Of a DNA stretch of 64,000 nt, positions 46,335 through 58,444 are shown one piece after another. The stretch is taken from positions 60,859,971-60,923,970 of the forward strand of contig CM075943.1 in the NCBI GenBank assembly GCA_038030265.1. Direction: 5' to 3'. The notes under the pieces are model-generated. The model searched no databases and had not been told where the DNA came from. It saw nothing but the letters and a program-made list of their open reading frames with translations. The DNA is from Corythucha ciliata. Taxonomy: Eukaryota > Arthropoda > Insecta > Hemiptera > Tingidae. A program made the translations under genes and the position numbers. Each line of letters opens with the position of its first letter. The first letter of the stretch is position 1.

Positions 46335-48775
46335 GGTCCCGCGATTGCTATAGGAACGGACTTGCCCAGACCCAGCTGTAGTGAGCCAAGTTACAAGTTT
46401 GGACAACCCGAAAAATGAGCCCGGTAGAGCCTGTATCGAGGTGAAGTGGGACGTCTGGCCACCCAACAAAACCGGCGGTTTATAGACGCTAGAATTCCTT
46501 ATTCGCCTCGGATATTTGGCCGCGGAATTAAGGTATTAATTTTATACACTCCCATTCTGATGAATCTGACGTGTTATTGCTACTATTCCGTTAGTGCGAA
46601 AGAAAGAGGAAAAAAGGAAGAAAAAACAGATGGGGTGCATCAAACTGCACATAATTGCTCTCTCTAATTTGCACCTTTCAATTGTCAGTCGAGAGATGTT
46701 ACAGGAGAGTCATGAAATGCATTTCAACAACTGGCACTCGAAAGAACCGTGCACTTTTTGTTCTTTCTTCGTGCATTGAATACAACTATTTAAATAAGAT
46801 CAATGCCAAAAAAAATAAACAGGTTAGAAGCCTAAAATTAAAAGAAGGTTCAGTTGAAAGATATAGCTCGGGAAAAGACAACAAGGGAATTCCAGGTGGA
46901 TGCTCAGTGTCACCGCTCATTCTCTCTCACTCTTAAATCCCCTTCAGGAACATCCCTGCGTTTCCTCTAGCCCCCCCTTCCTCTTCTTTTAGGTTCTTTC
47001 TGATCTCTTTCTCTCGCCTCAATGTATACATATGCAAATCTTAACTAATTTAACTAAGACAAAAGCATCTAGGTATTCTCATCCCTCTTTTTTTTTTGAT
47101 TCTCTATCTCACTTCCACACCGACCCAACCGCCCCTTTTCTAGGTTCTTCAACCCCTATGTTTCTCACCTTTTCATTATTATTATTATTTTTTTGTTTCC
47201 AGCCTTCACCTTCTTCTTCTTGTTCTGTACGCACAAAATTAATATTCTTTTGTTTTTCCTGGAGTGGTCCTTTGAATATTAATTTTGAAAAAAAAAAGTG
47301 TAGTTTTTTCCCCGTGCCTTTTGTAACAGAAGAGTTGAAAAGGGAGATATGATGGATTAGGGGGGGGGGGAGCTATCCGAATCCACACATTTTCCCATGG
47401 GCTGAACAGGAAGCTCATAGTTTTAAAAGAAGCTTGGGAATCCGCCTATTTTTTTTTTTTTTTGTTATCTATTTTCAGATCTTAAATATTTATATTAACG
47501 CCCTTTTCGTGATTTACACAACTCCCTCCGCTTGTTGAAATACATGATTTATTCATTTTCTTGATATTTTCCATATAATACAAGGCGGTAATTTTCTCAA
47601 AATTATTAAAAACCATATTTTCGTAGTCAGTAAAAAGGGCTTCTTTTTTACCCCGCCCCATCTTCAAGAAACCTTAAAGGTTTTATCTACACCATTTACT
47701 TTTCGTGCTACACTGGAATATTTTATTTTTGCGCCCCGGAATCGCGCGCCCCTCTGAAAATTTGTCGGTCAGGTTGGTGGTGAAGAGAAACAACAGTTGG
47801 GTGCGGGAGGGGTTAGGGGGGGAACTATTAAGAAGGAAAAAAGACCTTCTCTTCAAGTGGTCTAATTGGGCCGAGCAAGAGTCCAGTCACGCGCACCCAT
47901 CCCACCACCTTTTTTTTTTTTTTTTTTATTTGGAAGAAAAATCAAGATGCTCCCTTTTATAAATTAGAAACGAAGATGAGCCTCTCCCTTCCCCCCCCCC
48001 GCACGCGGTTTATACTTTTTTGAAGAAAAAAAAAGTGGAAAAGAGGAGGGTTTTCCTCGGGAAAACCTACTGGTTGGTGCAAAAGGGTTTTGAAATATTG
48101 CATATTTACCACTTTCCATGTTTTTCTCTTCCTCTCACTCCCGTCTCTCTCCCTCCGATTTTTTTTTTTTTTTTCATACGCCTTTCCACTCTCACCCTTC
48201 ATTTGAGCGTGATCCCCATCTTTTTATTACTCGCTCAATTTCAACCCTTTTTTCTTCTTAGGTACGAGAGAGAGAAAATAAGAAAAGACCGAAACGCCAT
48301 TCTGAATTATAATCACATTGGAAAGTGCAAGAGAGATGATTATGAGGAAGGGGGGAGGTGAAAAAAAAATGAATGAATGACTGGGTGGGGGAGGGGATGA
48401 AGAAATATATAATATTGTTGAAAAAAGGGGGGCTCAAATGAAAAGAGGGGGTTTTCCAAGCAAGAGAGCAATCACGAGGAGTAAATCATTTTAAAAGCTC
48501 TCTGAATGCCTAAGAAATTAATGTTTTTTTTTTTTTTCTAGGCCTTGAAATAGTCTGGTGGGAGAGGTAGTTGTAAATTGTACCTCCTGAAAGAAAAAAT
48601 TGTTATCGGAGAGAGAAGGGAAGTAGCCTAGCATAATCGAGTTTAATAAGTGTTACCAGGTCGCAATTTTTAATCCCATTTTCCACATCTCCCTCCGGAA
48701 GAGCTCAGCCCATGAAGGTAGGCAGTGACCCACAAGACCAATTAAATATCTGTTACCATCTAGTCCCTTCTCTCA
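46335..48775 (+). other. Intronic AT-rich DNA, no gene seen
   Basis: Contains poly-T (47447-47464, 47910-47928, 48158-48174), an ATT repeat near 47177-47189, and short C/G runs. No supported exon. Open frames are Lys- or Phe-rich low-complexity translations. Confidence 0.6.
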
Positions 48776-48779
48776 ATAA

Positions 48780-49450
48780 GTGTTCTCTGGAGCTCTGATG
48801 CTGATGCAGAAAGGCTGTGTCGTCAGCGAATTGTGCGCCTAAAGAGTTGGTTGAAGCCGGTATGAGGGAAAGGTCATGCACATAATACCAAATACAAGAA
48901 TGGCCCAAGCACACTGCCCTGTGGGACTCCAGCGAGAATGGGTCGAGATGTGGCAGTTTTATATTTGACCGAAAACGTTCTCCCGTTCAAATAGAAGTGA
49001 GCGATCCTGTAGTACGGGTCCGGTAAGTGTGGCTTCAGCTTGGCGAGGAGCTTGTCAAACGCTTTCTCCGAGTCGAGGAAAATACCGAGACGTACTTTCT
49101 TGGTTTCGTAGGTTTCCAGGATCTGCTCGACCACTCGGTTCGGAAGCCAAATTGGGTATCGGGGATGAGATGTGAAAGGTGGGTGAACAGTTTTGGCAAT
49201 AAAAGGCGCTCAAATACCTTTGAAACTGGTAGCTGGTCAGATCCCAAGCTTTTTTGTCTGGTTTTTTGACTAGTATGACCTGCGCATGCTTCCATTGGCT
49301 CGGTAAATTCGGTTCGTAACTAGGTACCCCTTTTCTGGACAAAGCCTTCAAAAGATCATGCGTAATTTGGTCATGTCCCGGAGCTTTTTTTTTTTAAGGA
49401 GTCTGCTGATGACATTTCGTACACTGAGGGGGCGTTAAAGCACGGTACTC
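48780..49450 (-). mobile_element. Jockey-like LINE reverse transcriptase fragment
   Basis: Minus-strand frames, shifted several times, give KKKKAPGHDQITHDLLKALS, WKHAQVILVKKPDKKAWDLT, PVSKVFERLLLPKL, IPDTQFGFR, a degenerate VEQILETYETKKVRLGIFLD with SEKAFDKLL (first Asp block), RTFSVKYKTATSRPILAGVP then QGSVLGPFLY, and finally, after a frame change, AQFADDTAFLHQH carrying the catalytic FADD. Endonuclease and 3' parts are absent. Frameshifts lie near 49250, 49130 and 48880. Confidence 0.88.
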
Positions 49451-49799
49451 ACTAATAAGTTGACCTGGTTGGAGGGGCGGTTCCCAGCTGAGAGCTAAAT
49501 CACCCGGAAAAAAACAAAAGACAAAAGAAAGTACAGAGCGATTAACACAGTAGGTCTTTATCCTCTGACCATTCGTGCCCGAACTGTAACGGTCTGTAAT
49601 CTGAACACTTTGTTGTTTTTACCATTGCGAGGGGTTGAGTATTTCGTATTGCAATGCTTTTGTGGGTAGGTCCACAAAATGTGCTCAATCCACCTGTCTT
49701 AACAGGTGGTTCGCCTTGTCTTGAGTGGCGTTCCGACGTAGCGACGAGAAGGGCCGATCGTCCTAGGGCACCGGTCAAAGGGGGGGGGGGCCTCCTAAA

Positions 49800-52700
49800 G
49801 GATTTGCAGGTTTTAAAACGTTGATTTGTGACTAATATTGAGAGAAAGTGCTCATTTGCCACTAAAAATATTAACAAATTTGCGGTATCTGAACCTGAAG
49901 GAAACTTCGCGGCTAAAGTTAGAGAAAATAGGCCAACTCCAGGCGGGTTATCTCAATTTTTGCGGATTTTCTCTACTTGAACCGCGAATTAGCGTTTTTT
50001 TTTTATTGTAGCTGGAAATGAGCGCTTAACTTAGCCGGGAATTAGCGGTTTTTATAAATTTCAGCTACTTATATCAGTAGTTTTTCTAAATAGATCCATC
50101 ATTCAAGGTTTTTTTCTCATTTTAGCCACATATGAGTGATTTTTGTCAACCTTAGCCCCGAATTTACGACTTTTCTCCTTTCTGTACATGTGAATTACCG
50201 GGTTTTCTCAAATGTAACCACGAATTCCCATTAATATTCTTAATGCCTACCTCGAATCAGCGCTTTTTCCCAATAATAGCCACGAATTAGCGTTTTTTCA
50301 CAGTCACAGCGATTTAATCGTTGATTATTCTCAATTTTATCGCCACAAATTAACGATTTTTCTCAATTTTAGCCCTGAATTATAGTGTATTTCTCTGTTT
50401 TAGCCGACTATTAGCATTTTCCCCCAATTTTAGCCAATTTCAGCCGTGAATTAATATTTTTTCCTGATTTTAGCCGCGAATCGGTGATTAGTCTTAATAC
50501 TCGTGAATCAGCAATTTTTTCCAATTTGTGCTATGAATTAGTGCTTTTTCTCAATTTTAGCCGTGAACTTGTGATTTTTTCAACCTTATCCGTTTGTTAG
50601 CGTTCTGCTGTACACTTGGAGCGCTCACAATTAAAGCGCTCTCTCTTAGTTTATCTGCTCATTTGCGGCTTCTCTCAATTTTAGCCAGGAATAAGCGGTT
50701 TTTTTTCTTCAATTTGGGCCGTGAATTTGTATTTTCCTATTTTATCCGCGAATTAGCGTTTATATCAATTTATAACAATGGGCGTTTGTCTCAGTTTTAG
50801 CCGTGAATTAGCGATTTGAGTTCATTTCAGCCGTAAACTATAGCGATTTTGATTGCGATGAATTTAAGTCTTTCCTGCTTTGAGCCGCTAATGAGCAATT
50901 TTACGCGTGAATTAGCGCTATATTTTCCAATTTTTAGCCAAACCGCGTTTTGCAATTTAATCGAATTATTTCGGTGAAATAGCAAAAACTGTTCTCAATT
51001 TCACTTCATAAATAGCAATTTTTCGTGACTTCAGCCATGAATTAAGGTTTCAACCTAAAATCCATCAATGAGAATATTGTTTCCCCAATCCGCGAATTAG
51101 CGCATTAATCCTCATTTAGCCGCGGATTAGCGATTGTGTACAAGTTCAGCGGTTCAGTTGTGTAGTGCGCGTTTTCGCCACTTTAACCGCGAATTTTAGC
51201 GTCTTTTCCACTCGTCGGCGCTTATTCTTTTCACTGCTATTGGTGAATTTACTGATTTCTCCCCCATTTTAGCCGTAAATTAGAGATTTTTTGTCTCGTT
51301 TTAGCGGTTTTTCACTTTATTTTTAGCCGTGAATTAGCGAGTTGTCTAAATTTTGCAGTGAATTTCGTGTTTACTCCCGATTTTTCAATTTTCTGTGAAT
51401 TTACCAAATTTTCTCAAATTAACGCCACAATTAGCAATTTTTCTCATATTAACGCCACAATTAGCAAATTTTCTCAAATTAACGCCACAATTAGCAATTT
51501 TTCTTGATTTTAGCCGCGAATTGGCGTTTTTCCCCCTCATATTAGCCGCTAATTGTGGATTTTTTTTCGTTTCATCGACGAATTAGAGTTCCCCAATTTT
51601 TTGCCGCGATTCACCTAACGCTTTTTATGAAATTTTTCCGAAGTTACCTTTAGAAGCCGCGAATTAAATTGATGTTTCCTCCATTTAATCCGTGAATTAG
51701 CATTGTCTTTTTTTAGCGCTTCTTCCTAATTGCATCGATGAATTAGCAATTTTTCTCCATTTTAGCCGCAAATTAGCGGTTTTTGTCATCTTAGCGAGTT
51801 TCACTATTTTAGCCTATTCATCTGATGCATTTTTCCTGATTTCAGCCGCTAATTATCGATTTTGCTAAATTTCATCCTTGAATTAGCAAATTTTCTTAAT
51901 TTTAGCTGCGAAATAGCGAACTTAGTTTCGCTTCTAGCTGTGGATTAGCGTTTTTTCACTGTTAGAACCACGAACTTGCCTTCAGAAGCTGAAAATTGTC
52001 GTTTCCATACTTCTAGCCACTAAGCACTTCTTTTTTTTTACCATTTATTCTCAACTTTAGCCCGTGAATTCATGATTTTAGCTGCTAAACAGTTATTTTC
52101 TCCAACTTTATCCGTGAATTAGCGCTTTGCCTTAAATTCCCTGCTAAGCGGTTTTTCCCCCATGTTTATAGCCATGAATTAGCGTTTTTTTTCAGATTCA
52201 CCCACGAACTTGCGTTCTAAATAAGCTGAAAATTCATTTTTCGTACAATTTTAGGCACGAATTAGCGCTTTTTCTCAAAGGCATTGATGAAGTCTCGCTT
52301 TTTCACTATTTTAACCGTGAATCAGCGTGCTTCGTAATTTTAAACGCAAATCAATGTTTTTTTTTGTTTTTTTTTACGCTTTATCTGCGATTTTAGAGCT
52401 GTTTCTAAATTTTAGCTTTATGAAGTGTTATCTCGAAAATTAGCCATGTATTTTTCTTAACTTCATCCTCGATGTAGCACTTTTTCTCACCGTCCGTGAA
52501 TCGGTTATTTTTCTCAGTTATTTCAGCCATGAATTAGCCATTTATCTCAATTTCTGCCCTAAATTAGCGTTATTTTCAATTTTGGCCTGGATTAAGTGGG
52601 CACTTAGCGTCGGATTAGACGCCCACGAAGAGCCGCGAATTGTTGCGTTTTCCATTTGCACCAAAATCCAATATTATAAAAATGATAATTTACCACTGTG
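49800..52700. repeat. Large family A array, mostly forward
   Basis: Starts with a few reverse units (49800-49960, GACTAATATTGAGAGAAAG) just after a G run (49780-49789), then forward units to about 52660. The section from about 50900 on is a diverged paralogue of 40200-41790: CGAACTTGCCTTCAGAAGC then TGAAAATTGTCGTTTCCATA at 51971 matches 41091, and ATTAGCGTTATTTTCAATTT then TGG at about 52562 matches about 41603. The end (to 52760) resembles the right subterminal part of the 39776-41840 element. Confidence 0.85.
51421..51510 (+). repeat. Three near-identical 30-bp units
   Basis: AACGCCACAATTAGCAATTT then TTCTCATATT is repeated at 51421, 51451 and 51481 with exact 30-bp spacing and very few changes. 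This is the clearest local homogenisation inside a family A array and fixes its unit length at 30 bp. Confidence 0.92.
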
Positions 52701-52764
52701 GGCCATGGGCGGGCCATATTGTGAAAGGCTCAGCGGGCCACGACCGAGTTCGGGCGCCAAATTT

Positions 52765-55501
52765 AACGATTTTTCTTTATTACTATTATTGTTCTTTAAA
52801 AAATTTAATCAAGCTTTGAAAAAAATAATCAAATTAGTCATTGAATTGCATTTCTGTTTACTTTATATTTATAAACATATCATTATCTTTATTCGGTGTC
52901 ATTAGCCCCGAAGGGTAGTGTTGGTGTCGTTCAGGCCTGTTGCTCTCTTCTGTCGCTTCCCAGGACGAGGAGGACGTCGCTCTCTTCCTTCCTTGAGTCC
53001 ACTATTTGATCAGTGCGAAGGCAAAGATGAAATATAATTTCAGTTCGTTCGCCGATTTTTTAGGGCCACACGGAGTTTTTTTTTTAGAAGAGCCTTTTTC
53101 TTTGCTTCCACTCTCTCCAAAACTCAGCCCAAGAATCTTTTTTTTTTTGACATTTCCAGTCTGAAGTGTAGCGTTATTATCAACACAAGCTCTGGTAGCT
53201 GAAAGTCTGACGTCGAAACGGAGACTGGACCGCGCACTTCTTTGCTTCCGGGCTATACGCTCAAGTCTGCCGGGGCGAATCCATTTTTCGACGTGACAAC
53301 GCCTGAAAACAGCCACCAGACAATGTGAGAAATTGTGAACACATTTCCCATGTTGCCTAACAGGCTCAGGCAATGTGAACAATAATGTCTAGGGGCATTT
53401 CCCACAATGTCTGACTTCCCATACTTTGCCGGTAACACATCCATGAGTTACGCGTAACGTTCCGGGGTAAACGTTAATGTTACCGCACCGAAAAAAACAA
53501 TATTCGAAAGCTTAATTTATTATTTCCCGGTGGGTTTTGGCAGGGGGATAATACGTCAATCAACTTTATGCCCCGGAAGAGCAGTTTATTTGTCACCCTC
53601 CACCCCAACCACGCCAAATCCCTTCTAGCGTTAATTCAATCGATGAATCAATTTTTTTTTTAAACTTTGTCTTTATTTTTTGGAGAAAAAAAAAACTCCC
53701 CCGCGAACAATACAATGGGACTTTTGTTGGGTTTAGTATAATACAAAAAAAAAAACAACAAAAACAAAATATTCACACAAAAAAACGCTGTACCTTCAAA
53801 CTAACTACCTTGATCTGCTCCAGGAGACATGCTCTACGCAACTTGAATTATTCAAAACCAAACGTCTATACCTCTGGAAATTGACCACCTGTACATCCCC
53901 TGACTGCAATTGTTCAACTTTTCTTTTTTCTTCAAGCAAGTGAATAAACAAAAGAACTTCTTTAACTGCTCAGAATTTTTTAGAATGGAAATCAATAGGG
54001 TGATGGAGGGGAAAGCATTAAAAAAACGGGAACATTCGGAAATAAAATGGTATTTAATAAGTGCTCCAAATGCTCGGCGTCTGCCAAGAATTTTCTAATA
54101 AATGAAACATTTCTTCTTTTAAAAGTTCTTTTAAAATGGAAAGGGAAGAAAAAAAAAACATTTTGGCTCTCTCTTCCTTTAAATACTTTAGTTCTGAGGA
54201 TATATTTTCTTCAGTAGGTGAAGGTGAGGGTTGTTGGATAAGGGGTGCCTCCGCCTCCTAAGAGGTCTGACGTATAAGATTAGCTGAAATTAAGAAGAAG
54301 AGGGTTTTCTTTTTTTGCGGAGGTTTTTCTCTGGCGAAAAAAAAACCCTCGTTTACTGAAGCAATCTCTTAATTTTTTGAATCGTCCGGATGGTTGAATT
54401 AACCTAATTTTATCCCCCCAACCCCCTCCCCGTCATTCAATCTCATCACACCCTTCAAACATCATCTCAAACTTCACGTTGTACTAATTTTTCGTCAGAT
54501 TAAAACAGCCGAAATGAAAAGCAGGGATGGGTTTGTTACTTCAATTCATTTTTGGAGGCTCTTGAGCCGTGACACCCTCCGTCATTGGAAAGAGGGAAGT
54601 GAAAAAAAGGATACGTTTTTTTTTTGGAAATTATCACTTAAATCGGTCGTCTTTTAGAATTTGGGGCGTGCCTGCTTCATTTTGGTTGCGGATTATAAAG
54701 GAAAAATAACTTTAAAAACCATTAAACACCTGAAAATCTCATTTTTCTTCCCGTTCTCTCGCCCTAAGGGCCCTCCCCAACCCCCTTCAGACCCTTTCCT
54801 TTTCATACTTTTCTTGAAGAAGAAGAAAAAAAAAAAAAACTCGACAGCTGTCCATTTATATTGCCCGTACTGAAAACGAGCAATTCCCGAAAACCACGGA
54901 AATCAATTGACCCATTAGAAAACATTCGAAATAAAAACATTTTCCCCGAGACGAGAAAAGCGGATTGTAAAATTGAATCGAAGTTAATAATTTCTTTAGT
55001 GTGGGGTGGCAAAGGTATGAGAGAGGGGGAACTTTGTTCAAAGGGTTGTTGTCGCGAGCTTTCGGTTAAAAGGAAAAAAAAAAAAAATCAACCCATTTCC
55101 ATTTAGTGTTGAGTGGGAAGGCGATTCAAAACAAAATAAACACAAAAAAAAAAAAAAATACTCTTGGATGCCGATGGTCTAGGTTTAGACAGGTTGAGTG
55201 GTGTGGTCGGAGGCGTGGTGGGGGGGGGGGGGAATCGTTTGAAATCATCGAATGAAAAAATAATGACTCTTGAAGAACGAGAAAGTATAACGTCGGGTAG
55301 CTTTGTGTCAAGGGGGCGGGAACACTGGGGGGTGGTGGAGAAATCTGCGTTTGACAAACCACGCCTTCGTTAATAACACTTTTTTTCTTCTTCTCTCTAT
55401 ACAAATTTTCTTATTTCTTTCTGTGTTGTTCGAGTGTCACCGTCGTCTTCAATTTCAATATTTTTTTTTTTTTGTTTTCACGTGTGTGTCTGGTGTTACA
55501 G
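52765..55501 (+). other. Last part of the zinc-finger intron, no gene seen
   Basis: A GC-richer patch at 52900-53470 has a 126-codon minus-strand open frame that is Arg/Lys-rich but matches no family I know; it could be a transposon scrap. The rest is AT-rich with poly-A (54826-54839, 55143-55158) and a G run (55219-55231). The intron ends in a T13 tract and GTGTTACAG (acceptor at 55500-55501). Confidence 0.55.
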
Positions 55502-55686
55502 GGGAGCGGCCCTACCGGTGTCACTTGGCTGAGTGCGGGAGAGCTTTTATTCAATTGTCAAACCTTCAGCAGCACTTGAGGAATCACGATGCCCAAGTTG
55601 AAAGGGCGAAAAACCGTCCGTTTCACTGTACCATCTGCGGCAAGGGTTTTGCGACAGAGTCGAGCCTTCGAACGCACACCACCAAG
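55502..55686 (+). CDS. C2H2 zinc-finger protein, internal exon B (fingers 3-4)
   Basis: This 185-nt exon completes the Gly of the TGE linker left by exon A (G + GG), then ERPYRC opens finger 3, with a four-residue gap between its cysteines (CHLAEC), the helix QLSNLQQH and LRNH. A conserved-looking spacer [11 protein letters not shown] follows, then finger 4 with CTIC and the first His in SSLRTH. The donor is AAG|GTATTG at 55687, phase 0, and the last zinc ligand of finger 4 must come from the next exon. The frame reaches TAG at 55693-55695 only if the intron is read through. Linkage to exon A rests on matching phase and on the continuous finger-linker-finger sequence. The following exon is not visible before 64000, so the gene runs beyond the window. 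Confidence 0.9.
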
Positions 55687-56556
55687 GTATTGTAGTTCCC
55701 GATGAGACAAACTTTCTTTTCCCCAGCGCCTTTTTTTTTTTTTTTTGATCGATTATTTCTATTTTAAAATTAAGACTATAATAGCACAGACCATGCTCAA
55801 AAGTGTTAAACCCACGAAAAGTCACTCCTCGGAGGGTTTATTAATTATTTTTCCATACCCCCATGACCCCCTTTTTCAAAACTCTCCGTACGCCGGTGTA
55901 GGCTTCATCACACCCCCCTCCTCCACCACCACCCTATCTTCAACGTTAGCAAATTATTTTTGCCTTTCGTGACTCGTCATCAAACCATGTTCCATAGAAC
56001 TTCTGATATTTCAAAGGAAAAGTTTTTGAAGTATAAGTGAACGAAAAGGGGTTTTTCGCAAGGAATTATTGAGTGCATTTTTTTTCTCTCTCTCTCTCTC
56101 TCTTTTTACATGCCGCGCACGAAGACAAGGCTCCCCCACCTCTTTGAACTGTGCCTATCCTTTTAATTTTCTATACTAAACTCTCCTCGTCCCACCATCA
56201 ACCCTTCACAATCCTTCAAGTGCCTTGAGTTATTTTTCCTTTGTATAGGAAAAAACCCTTTTCTATGCTCGCGTAATATTTTCATTTCTTTTCTTTGTTT
56301 GTTTAATTTGTTTACAACTGTATTTTATTTATTTATGTTTTGTTTTGTAGTTCTAAATAGAACTAAAAACGCTGTTTTAGTTTTTTTGCTTTTTCTTCGG
56401 TTCGTCCAGTAGGTTTAGCCAGCCCTTTACCCAGGGGTGGCAGAATATGTCGGATGTTCTAATATAGGGACCCCTGCAAAAGAACTGGTAGTTAATTAAA
56501 GCTGAATTAGGCTCAATAAATCGTCAAATTCTTCGCCGGAAACTGAGTTTTCACAC
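55687..56556 (+). other. Downstream intron, no gene seen
   Basis: AT-rich with poly-T (55731-55746) and a (TC)n run at about 56086-56102. No exon recognised. Confidence 0.55.
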
Positions 56557-56648
56557 TTAAGCCCGCCACTCACGTGCAGTTTTAACTGACAAATTGAACT
56601 GAACAGTTCAAACTGACAGTTCAAACTGCACGTGAGTGGCGGGCTTAA
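56557..56648. mobile_element. 92-bp palindromic element with TTAA ends
   Basis: TTAAGCCCGCCACTCACGTG at the left is the exact reverse complement of the right end (CACGTGAGTGGCGGGCTTAA). Pairing continues through CAGTTTTAACTGACA against TGTCAGTTCAAACTG-like sequence almost to the centre, with only a few mismatches. TTAA at both ends fits insertion at TTAA as in piggyBac-type MITEs, though in a palindrome TTAA could be part of the arms. A short GATG/GATC-rich run (about 56740-56772) lies further on. Confidence 0.8.
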
Positions 56649-56999
56649 GGGTCGTAATCCATTGAAAACTATTATAATCGTTGGGAAACTATCGGTTTTT
56701 ATTATTTTATTCCTGATTTCGTATCCAAAAAACTGACAATGGATCGAAATCGATGGATCGATGGATGGATGGAAATCGATACTTTTAGAAAAGGGGTTTG
56801 GCACTCTAATATTTACTGGGTGTCCGACTTTTCATCAAAGTTTTGTCTGAGAGACGTAAAACTCTAAAATTTCTTAACAAATATCGATTTTAACTCAGTA
56901 CTGAAGTTTTTTAAAGCTAAAACTGAAGATTTGACTCTACAAATAACCGAATATTTTACTTTTACTTCCGAATATTTTACTTCCGAATACTTTACCTTT

Positions 57000-58010
57000 T
57001 CATAGAGTGCAAATAATCAGTTTGCCATTTCTAGTGCGCAAATTGACATTATGGTCATTTATATGGAGAAATATTCAGTGTGAAGTTTCCTTAGCTTGAA
57101 TAGTCAGATTTGTCATTTAAGGGTCCGAACGGTCAGTTTTGCCGTTTTTGGAGCACCAGGAATTGCCAGTTTAGCCATTTTTTAGAGTGAGAATGGCCAG
57201 CTCATCCTTTTCTGGGAGCCAAGGTCAGTGTGGCCATTTTTAAGCGCGAGAATTGCCTGTTTAGCCATCATAAGGCGCTAATAAATCGCCAATTTAGCTG
57301 TTTTCAGGGCACATAGGGTCAGTTTTGACGATTTCAATAGCCATAATTGTCATTTTTAGAGCACATAGAGTCAGTTTTCCCCGTTATAGGTGCGAATAGT
57401 ACGTCCCAAGAAAAGGCGAGAACGGTTAGCTTGGCCATTTACGGCGCTCGAATGGCCGATTTTGCCATTTTCAGGGCCGGAGACAGCTGTTCAGGCATTT
57501 TAGAGCGCGATTCGTCAGTTTATTCATTTTTAGAGCTCTTAAAGTCAGTTTAGCAATGTTTAGGGTTCAAAACTTCAAATAGTCCATCAAGCCAAGGCCA
57601 TGGAAGTTTGACCACTCCACGACAGCAGGAATAGTCTTTTTAGACATTTCCAGGGCGCGTGAAGTCATTTTGGCCGTTTTCAGGACCTCGATAATTAGTC
57701 CGTCAAGCCAAAAGCGCGTATTTGGTCACATTGTCACGAGAATGGTCAGTTTGGCCATTTCTAGCGCGCCAATGGTCGATTTAGCACACTTTCGGAGCGC
57801 GAAAGTCTTTTGCAGGCATTTTTAGAAGTTCACCAATCGCCAGATGAGCTATTTTTAGGGCGCGTCAAGTCAATTTACCCAGTTTCAAATTCGAATCGTT
57901 GGTTTTGTATTTTTGGGCGCGAGTTTAGTTAGTTTATAGTGCCGTTTTTATAGTGGGAATAGCTAGTTTTAACTACTTTTAGGCAGCGAATGGCTGTCAA
58001 GCCATTTTTC
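57000..58010 (+). repeat. Family B degenerate array
   Basis: Units of about 30 bp reading GGTCAGTTTGGCCATTTTTA then GGGCGCGAAT, the same orientation as 44870-46330. It ends where a transposon-end-like patch begins (CCCCCCGCTGGCTACGCCC near 58250). Confidence 0.8.
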
Positions 58011-58444
58011 TAGTAGATGGAAGCACACCATTTCTCTAGCCCCTCCATTTGCAAATCCTGAATCCACGTCGGTCTGCGAAAGTGGTATTTTATGACGCAA
58101 AAACGACGAAAATTGGTATCTGAATATTATGTCACCCTTGTTTTTTTTTTTAGTGATCACCGACGAAACACAATGTGATTGTTCTGAAGGAACAATCCCC
58201 ACTAAATCTGCGCTTTCGAGTCTTGGGGAGGGCAGCTGCCTACCCCTGCCCCCCGCTGGCTACGCCCATGTCTGAAACCGTGAATTTTTCGCTTCAAAAC
58301 TGGCTTATTAGCATTGAAACTGAGCATTTTGCCCCTTGAAACCAAAATAATCGTCAAATTCAACCCAAAAAAACAAGTTTTTCCACAGAAAAAATTGCAA
58401 TTTTTGGCAAGGTGGCATTATTTGGAAACAATCGCTCATTCATG

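Noticed and set aside
4142..52700. CRISPR array interpretation of the ~30-bp repeats
   Set aside because: There are no unique spacers between conserved repeats, units are contiguous and degenerate, and the DNA is eukaryotic.
53002..53382. 126-codon minus-strand open frame
   Set aside because: Arg/Lys-rich with a low-complexity Lys/Ser tail from T runs; no recognisable domain, possibly a transposon scrap.
55693..55695. TAG as the true stop of the zinc-finger gene
   Set aside because: It lies after a good splice donor and would leave finger 4 without its last zinc ligand; intron read-through is the simpler explanation.
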